Assembly (NCBI GenBank): GCA_905204935.1 | Contig: CAJLBJ010000003.1 | Location: 31,016-95,015, forward strand | Length of the DNA: 64,000 nucleotides | Direction: 5' to 3' | DNA from: an uncultured Lactobacillus sp. | GTDB taxonomy: Bacteria > Bacillota > Bacilli > Lactobacillales > Lactobacillaceae | Shown: piece after piece, positions 59,777 through 64,000 of the stretch | Position numbering within the stretch: the first letter of the stretch is position 1 | Layout of the letters: the number at the start of each line of letters is the position of its first letter | The notes under the pieces: generated by a model | Told to the model about the DNA's origin: nothing | Databases searched by the model: none | The model's input: only the letters and a program-made list of their open reading frames with translations | Made by a program: the position numbers and the translations under genes

Positions 59777-60622
59777 TCAGCGATTACCGTTAGGATCTGG
59801 ACGTTGATTCTTATCTAGGATATAGCGTTCGATTAGATCGATGATTTGTTGATTTTGGGGTAAATCAGAGTGTTGTGCTTCTTGTCCTGTTACTGTAATT
59901 TCTGTAAATGACTTGACTTGGCCTTGATAAATATATTTCCCCGCTTCAACACTTCTAGCCGGTACTAAGCCGTCTGAATCATAATTTTCAGTCCCGGCAA
60001 TCGAATAGACACTCAAATCCTTAGGCAATTTGTCTTTAGCCTTGATAAAATCTGCTAACATCTGTGTTTTATGCTGCAACGACGCCTCGTTAAAATTATA
60101 AGGCGTGCCAATTGTCATCAATTTTTTAATGCTGACATTTGTTTTAGCATAATATTTCTCTAAAAAAGCGGTATAAATCAAGCCACCATTCGAATGGCCG
60201 ATGCCTTTAAAATTGTTAAAATTATAATCTTCGGTCAATTTATTAAAAGCCTTTGAAAACATCTTGGCTTGTTGCAAGATATTACTATAGCCATCATGAT
60301 TATTTTCAAATCCCACCACGATAAAGGGCTCATTATCCTTAGCGGCTATCTTGCCTTTAAAAACCATTTTGCCACTGTTGTAGACTTTAACTTTTAACAA
60401 GCTGTGCTTTTTTAGGCTAATCTCGTTAATCTTTGCAATCAACTCATCAAAGCGATTTTCCGTTGCAGAACTTCCTGGAATCATGATGATTGGAGAAAGC
60501 TTTGAATTATAAAAAGACTGCAGTGTTGTAACATTTGCTTTGGTCCATTTTCCTGCAGGCAAAGCTAGTAAAACTAAGCTTCCTAGCAATAAAAGGACCC
60601 AAAATATTCTTTTTTTAACCAT
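59777..60622 (-). CDS. DUF915-type alpha/beta hydrolase, membrane anchored
   Basis: The 281-residue protein has an N-terminal helix (FWVLLLLGSLVLLALPAG) and an extracytoplasmic alpha/beta-hydrolase domain. The oxyanion region is SPIIMIPGSSATENRFD, the nucleophile serine is in GIGHSNGGLIYTAFLE, the acid is probably in NYDSDGLVPARS, and the histidine lies in EAQHSDLPQNQQI. Such cell-surface hydrolases are widespread in lactobacilli with unknown substrate. It follows the EIIC-like gene by 2 nt, so the two are translated together. Its ribosome site lies inside the EIIC end. Confidence 0.88.
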   Translation of the reverse strand: MVKKRIFWVLLLLGSLVLLALPAGKWTKANVTTLQSFYNSKLSPIIMIPGSSATENRFDELIAKINEISLKKHSLLKVKVYNSGKMVFKGKIAAKDNEPFIVVGFENNHDGYSNILQQAKMFSKAFNKLTEDYNFNNFKGIGHSNGGLIYTAFLEKYYAKTNVSIKKLMTIGTPYNFNEASLQHKTQMLADFIKAKDKLPKDLSVYSIAGTENYDSDGLVPARSVEAGKYIYQGQVKSFTEITVTGQEAQHSDLPQNQQIIDLIERYILDKNQRPDPNGNR

Positions 60623-60624
60623 CG

Positions 60625-61893
60625 CTATTCCCTCCGCTCGCTTTGTTTAAGTCTATGGCTTACTTTTTGCGCCAACAAGACAAAAGGTTTATAACACCAT
60701 ATATCTAGCACCAATAATAACAAGCTAAAGACTAAATTTCGCCAATCAGCTCCACTACCAATAAAGGCAATCAATGGTCCTGGTGTCCCGGTTGGCACGG
60801 GATAAACAGAATAGCTAAGCCAACCCCATTTTAAAAATAATGCGGCCACTAACATATTTAGCACTGGAATCATTACAAATCCTAGTAAATAAAGTGGATT
60901 AAATAAGACCGGCAAGCCAACCAATAAAGCTGCATTGCTATTGAAAAAGACAGGAAAAAGCGTGGCCTTGGCTATGTTGTGTTCATTTTTGTTTTGCGTA
61001 AACAATAACAATGCTATGACTAAAGCCAAGCTGCATCCCGCCCCGCCTAAAACACCATAAGCTTGATACAAAGTGTTGCCATTGTATTGATACGGCAAGC
61101 TATGTTTGGCAAATGTCGCATTCAAATTAGCAGCAACTAAGCGGCTATCATAATATAAGTTAGGCGTATATGGTCCACTAATTCCAATAAATGCACACAA
61201 GTTAGTCAATATTCCAACTAAAAGTGTCAAACCTAAGCCATGACTAAGCAAGCTTAACGCTTGAAAAAAATCGTTGTTTTGATTCAAGTAACGATAAATG
61301 AAGGTACTTAAAAAATGATTAATCAACGCACAACTTAGCAATGATACACTTAACGGTTTTAAGGCCATAAAAGCCCGCGCTAAAATATCTGCACTATGCA
61401 TTGAAGAAACATCAGCAACTTCTTTGGTTAAGATTTTAAACAAATAACCGCTAAAAAAGCCGATAAGAAGGCCTAAAAACAAACTAGCAAAGCCCAACAA
61501 ACGCCAATTGATAGTTAACACCATGTTTTTATCTGCTGCATAAATCAACAACAAAAAGCTAACCAATCCCCCTAGCCCAGCCATTTGTCCATCACGTTGG
61601 TAAAATTTTGCCGTATAACGTGCAACTTGATAAGTAGCTAACACTGCGACCAATCCAAGTGTCATCTTACTTATGTTTTCAAAAACCAAGCGTACTCCTG
61701 CATAATGAGGTAACCAATCATCAACATAAAAAATACTTCCGATAAAGCCATTAACCGATAGAAATGAGGCTAATACTTGGGCTAAATTTCCAATTAAAAT
61801 CAACGGAAAAAGTACAGCCAAGGTTCTTTGGGTCACACGCAAAAAAACATTTTGTCTAAGTTTAACCAATAACAAAACAAACTTTTCAAACAC
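60625..61893 (-). CDS. PTS EIIC-like permease (lactose/cellobiose superfamily), orphan
   Basis: The 422-residue protein has about ten helices. It resembles CelB/LacE-type EIIC proteins: VTQRTLAVLFPLILIGNLAQVL, GLGLTLLVGILTNLCAFIGISGPY, FPVFFNSNAALLVGLPVLFNPLYLLGFVMIPVLN and YPVPTGTPGPLIAFIGSGADWRNL near the end. No EIIA or EIIB domain or gene is adjacent. Instead it is fused by a 2-nt gap to a DUF915 hydrolase gene. It may use general EII components from elsewhere, or work as a non-PTS transporter. It is divergent from an MFS gene with a palindrome between. Confidence 0.8.
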   Translation of the reverse strand: MFEKFVLLLVKLRQNVFLRVTQRTLAVLFPLILIGNLAQVLASFLSVNGFIGSIFYVDDWLPHYAGVRLVFENISKMTLGLVAVLATYQVARYTAKFYQRDGQMAGLGGLVSFLLLIYAADKNMVLTINWRLLGFASLFLGLLIGFFSGYLFKILTKEVADVSSMHSADILARAFMALKPLSVSLLSCALINHFLSTFIYRYLNQNNDFFQALSLLSHGLGLTLLVGILTNLCAFIGISGPYTPNLYYDSRLVAANLNATFAKHSLPYQYNGNTLYQAYGVLGGAGCSLALVIALLLFTQNKNEHNIAKATLFPVFFNSNAALLVGLPVLFNPLYLLGFVMIPVLNMLVAALFLKWGWLSYSVYPVPTGTPGPLIAFIGSGADWRNLVFSLLLLVLDIWCYKPFVLLAQKVSHRLKQSERRE

Positions 61894-62000
61894 AACGCCA
61901 CCTACTTTATCATTTTAGTATCCTTGATTATACTAGAAAAAACTTCCAAAATCATCTTTAGAAGCTTATGCATAATCTATAACAAATTTCGTAAATTAAT

Positions 62001-62018
62001 ACATTTTCTTGAAAATGT
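62001..62018. promoter_or_regulatory. Perfect palindrome in the EIIC/MFS divergent region
   Basis: ACATTTTC-TT-GAAAATGT lies just upstream of the MFS promoter (-35 near 62021) and about 110 nt before the EIIC start. It is a candidate operator for either gene. It resembles a CodY box but has a 2-bp instead of 1-bp centre. Confidence 0.45.
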
Positions 62019-62070
62019 TACTTGTTTTGTTTGCTTTTTCATGTAAAATAGTCTATTGGAACAAAATAAT

Positions 62071-62092
62071 TGACGACAGAGATCGTCATTTT
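62071..62092 (+). promoter_or_regulatory. Terminator-like hairpin in the MFS gene leader
   Basis: TGACGA-CAGAGA-TCGTCA-TTTT lies between the promoter and the GGAGG site of the MFS gene. The stem is only 6 bp and the T-run short, so it is a weak attenuator at most. Confidence 0.35.
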
Positions 62093-62106
62093 GGGAGGAA
62101 TTTTTT

Positions 62107-63324
62107 ATGGAACAGACAACGACTAATAAGATGTCTAAACAACAAAAATGGGTAACAGCTTCGACTGCGGCTGGGTTTTCCCTAGAAAATATGGACATCA
62201 TGTTCCTATCATTTTCATTGGCGTCAATCATTGCTGATTTGCATATTTCAAGTGGAGAAGCTGGGATGATTGGTTCGATTACCAACATCGGAATGCTTGT
62301 CGGTGGAGCAATTTTTGGTATTATTGGGGACCGTCATGGACGGGTTAAGACTTTTTCTTATACTATTTTTATTTTTGCCTTTGCCACTGCTGCTATGTAT
62401 TTTGCACATGACTTGACGACTATTTATATTCTGCGCTTTTTAGCCGGAATCGGGGCTGGTGGTGAATACGGTGTAGGTATGGCAATGATTGCTGAAAACT
62501 TCCACTACAACCATGTTGGGCGTATCACTTCCATTGCTGCAATCGGTGGCCAAATCGGTGCGATCTTTGCCGCTTTACTAGCAACCTTTATCATCCCAGA
62601 TTTTGGTTGGAACGCTCTTTTCTTAGTCGGTATTATTCCTGTTATCTTGACTTATTTCATCAGACAACACGTCAAAGAAAGTGACACTTTCTTGCAAGCT
62701 CAAGCTAAAGCACGTGAAAAACAAGAAAAGCCTTCATTTAAAGAACTTTTCAAAACACCTAAGATCGCTTATCAAACAATTGGTTTGATGATCATGGCTA
62801 TCGTGCAAATCGCTGGCTACTTTGGTTTGATGAACTGGTTGCCAACTATCGTGCAACAACAACAAGGTTTATCTGTTTCAGGTTCATCTTTATGGATGAT
62901 TGCAACAATTATCGGTATGAGTCTTGGGATGGTGGCCTTTGGTTATATCATGGATAACTTTGGTCCACGCATTTCTTTTGGTATCTTCTTACTTGGCTCA
63001 GCTGCTATTTTATTTACGATTTTAATGGCTAAAAGTGCTTTAGCTTTAGTCTTAATCGGGGCTGTTATCGGCTTTTTTTCAAACGGTATGTTTGGTGGTT
63101 ATGGTGCTGTTATCAGTCGTTTATATCCAGTTGAAATTCGTTCGACCGCTAATAACTTGATCATGAATGTTGGTCGTGCAATCGGTGGTTTTTCTTCTGT
63201 AGCTATCGGAATTTTAATGGATCACTATACTCTAGGTGTAACCATGGGTTGCTTATCTGCCCTTTATATCATCAGTTTCTTGGTGATGATTACCTTACCT
63301 GGAATTCGTCAATTAAGCAAATAA
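62107..63324 (+). CDS. MFS transporter, AAHS/sugar-acid porter type
   Basis: The 405-residue protein has 12 helices with the loop 2-3 MFS signature GIIGDRHGRVKTFS, GIGAGGEYGVGMAMIAENF in helix 4-5, and RLYPVEIRSTANNLIMNVGRAIGG in the second half. The GEYG and PVEIRSTA motifs are typical of the AAHS/NiaP/organic-acid group rather than drug exporters. Substrates in this group are aromatic acids, niacin, sialic acid or other carboxylates; none can be chosen here. The ATG follows GGGAGGAATTTTTT. Confidence 0.85.
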   Translation: MEQTTTNKMSKQQKWVTASTAAGFSLENMDIMFLSFSLASIIADLHISSGEAGMIGSITNIGMLVGGAIFGIIGDRHGRVKTFSYTIFIFAFATAAMYFAHDLTTIYILRFLAGIGAGGEYGVGMAMIAENFHYNHVGRITSIAAIGGQIGAIFAALLATFIIPDFGWNALFLVGIIPVILTYFIRQHVKESDTFLQAQAKAREKQEKPSFKELFKTPKIAYQTIGLMIMAIVQIAGYFGLMNWLPTIVQQQQGLSVSGSSLWMIATIIGMSLGMVAFGYIMDNFGPRISFGIFLLGSAAILFTILMAKSALALVLIGAVIGFFSNGMFGGYGAVISRLYPVEIRSTANNLIMNVGRAIGGFSSVAIGILMDHYTLGVTMGCLSALYIISFLVMITLPGIRQLSK

Positions 63325-63330
63325 TCAAAA

Positions 63331-63364
63331 AACAAGCGTCTTTACGGGTGCTTGTTTTTTTTAT
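63331..63364 (+). terminator. Terminator of the MFS gene
   Basis: AAAACAAGCGTC-TTTACG-GGTGCTTGTTTTTTTT. Confidence 0.9.
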
Positions 63365-63391
63365 AAAATCATTATCAAAGGAAGTGATTTC

Positions 63392-63952
63392 ATGTACCTG
63401 ACAAATGGACAAATAACACTGCGCCCCGTCACCTTAAACGATGCTTATGATTTGTTTAACCTCATTGATGCTAGTCGTCAAAATCTTAGACGCTACTTAC
63501 CATGGGTTGATGATATTTATCAACCAGAAGACGAACAAACTAGTCTTGCAAAAAGCTTGCCTAAACAAACGATTCTAATGCTAGCTATTGAAATTGATCA
63601 AACTATCGTAGGCCTAATCGATCTTCATGATATTTCAAAAGATCATCACAAGGCTCAAATTGGCTATTTTTTAGGCGATGCTTATGTCGGCTTGGGCTAT
63701 ATGAATCAGGCACTAAATTTACTGCAAAAATATGCTTTTGAAGAAATGAACTTGCATCGATTAGAAATTTTAATTGATATAACTAACCATAAGAGCCAAG
63801 CAGTCGCACAACGTCTAGGTTATCAAAAAGAAGCTACCCTGCGTGATTATTTATATTATAACAAGCAATTTAGAACTTTTTATTTATATGCTTTACTCAA
63901 ATCTGAATGGCAGATGAAAAATAAATTTGAGGGAGAAAAAAATGAAATTTAA
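63392..63952 (+). CDS. GNAT-family N-acetyltransferase, RimJ/RimL type
   Basis: The 186-residue protein has the RimL pattern: TLNDAYDLFNLIDASRQNLRRYLPWVDD at the start, IGLIDLHDISKDHHKAQIGYFLG, LGYMNQALNLL, and NLHRLEILIDITNHKSQAVAQRLGYQKEATLRDYL. The acetyl-CoA loop is poorly conserved but the overall length and order fit. It acetylates ribosomal or other protein N-termini or small amines. AAAGGAAGTGATTTC precedes the ATG. It is followed at once by the IS200-like hairpin. Confidence 0.88.
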   Translation: MYLTNGQITLRPVTLNDAYDLFNLIDASRQNLRRYLPWVDDIYQPEDEQTSLAKSLPKQTILMLAIEIDQTIVGLIDLHDISKDHHKAQIGYFLGDAYVGLGYMNQALNLLQKYAFEEMNLHRLEILIDITNHKSQAVAQRLGYQKEATLRDYLYYNKQFRTFYLYALLKSEWQMKNKFEGEKNEI

Positions 63953-63962
63953 CTTAATTTAG

Positions 63963-64000
63963 GCAGAAGTCGCCCATCCTCTATAGGTGGGTGATGAATG
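63963..64000. mobile_element. Possible IS200/IS605-like element end (cut by window)
   Basis: After the GNAT stop the sequence reads GAAGTCGCCCATCC-TCTAT-AGGTGGGTGATGAA, an imperfect hairpin with G-T pairs. Such subterminal hairpins mark ends of IS200/IS605 elements in lactobacilli. No transposase is visible before the window ends. Confidence 0.4.

Noticed and set aside
1..64000. CRISPR arrays, prophage, rRNA or tRNA genes
   Set aside because: No regularly spaced repeats, phage structural genes, tRNA-like cloverleaf with CCA end, or rRNA core motifs were found on either strand.

Overview
The window is a dense, AT-rich, low-GC Gram-positive chromosome segment that best fits a lactic acid bacterium of the family Lactobacillaceae. 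The reasons are AGGAGG-type ribosome sites with frequent TTG/GTG starts, T-box and L-box RNA control, a catabolic acetolactate synthase/decarboxylase pair, a split ThrE exporter, YhgE/Pip, DUF915 and PepF proteins, a short ProB, and many amino-acid and metal importers. I cannot fix the species. I recognise 60 protein genes, mostly on the minus strand. There are no rRNA or tRNA genes, no CRISPR array and no prophage. The only mobile-element hint is an IS200/IS605-like hairpin in the last 35 bases.

Layout. 1-4200: an ABC ATPase-permease with its TetR-type regulator (cut by the window edge) and a striking tandem operator, then two tandem FMN reductases, one with a possible flavinylation tail. 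4400-7700: a purine permease with a PurBox-like site and a LysP-type permease under a lysine riboswitch. 7750-11000: the alsS/budA acetoin pathway and an Rrf2 regulator. 11100-19500: a zinc-ribbon/DUF805 protein, an LCP envelope enzyme, an orphan FtsX-type permease, split ThrE, an MFS transporter, a cold-shock protein, MntR and an RluD-type enzyme. 19500-26300: a YtrA-like GntR/ABC operon, PAP2 phosphatase, a LolD/MacB-type ABC pair, an unknown anchored protein and AzlCD.

26500-35600: YhgE/Pip, the D,D-carboxypeptidase DacA, a VanRS/PhoPR-type two-component system, an orphan PstS with Pho-box-like repeats, and an anchored EEP-family protein. 35700-46300: a CorC-like protein, metNIQ behind a methionine T-box, PepF, a Cof phosphatase and the Mn-type ABC operon. 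46500-52700: an NADH oxidase/peroxidase, two L,D-transpeptidase homologues (one with both conserved histidines replaced), a GT2 glycosyltransferase, a 46-residue protein with a structured 3' region, and an AEC transporter. 52900-64000: a Ca2+-type P-ATPase, sortase A, Prs, ProBA, an EIIC-like permease paired with a DUF915 hydrolase, an MFS transporter and a GNAT.

Themes. Nutrient uptake is wired to cis-regulation that can be read directly: T-box for methionine, L-box for lysine, a PurBox-like site for purines, Pho-box-like repeats for phosphate. Two matching TTAGG-N4-CCnAA boxes link the DtxR-family regulator to the manganese-type transporter 28 kb away. A second theme is envelope maintenance (LCP, DacA, sortase, L,D-transpeptidases, YhgE, the two-component system). 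No wholly new multi-gene system is evident. The best leads are the flavinylation-like tail, the histidine-less L,D-transpeptidase, the orphan EIIC/DUF915 pair, several unexplained palindromes, and structured intergenic RNAs.
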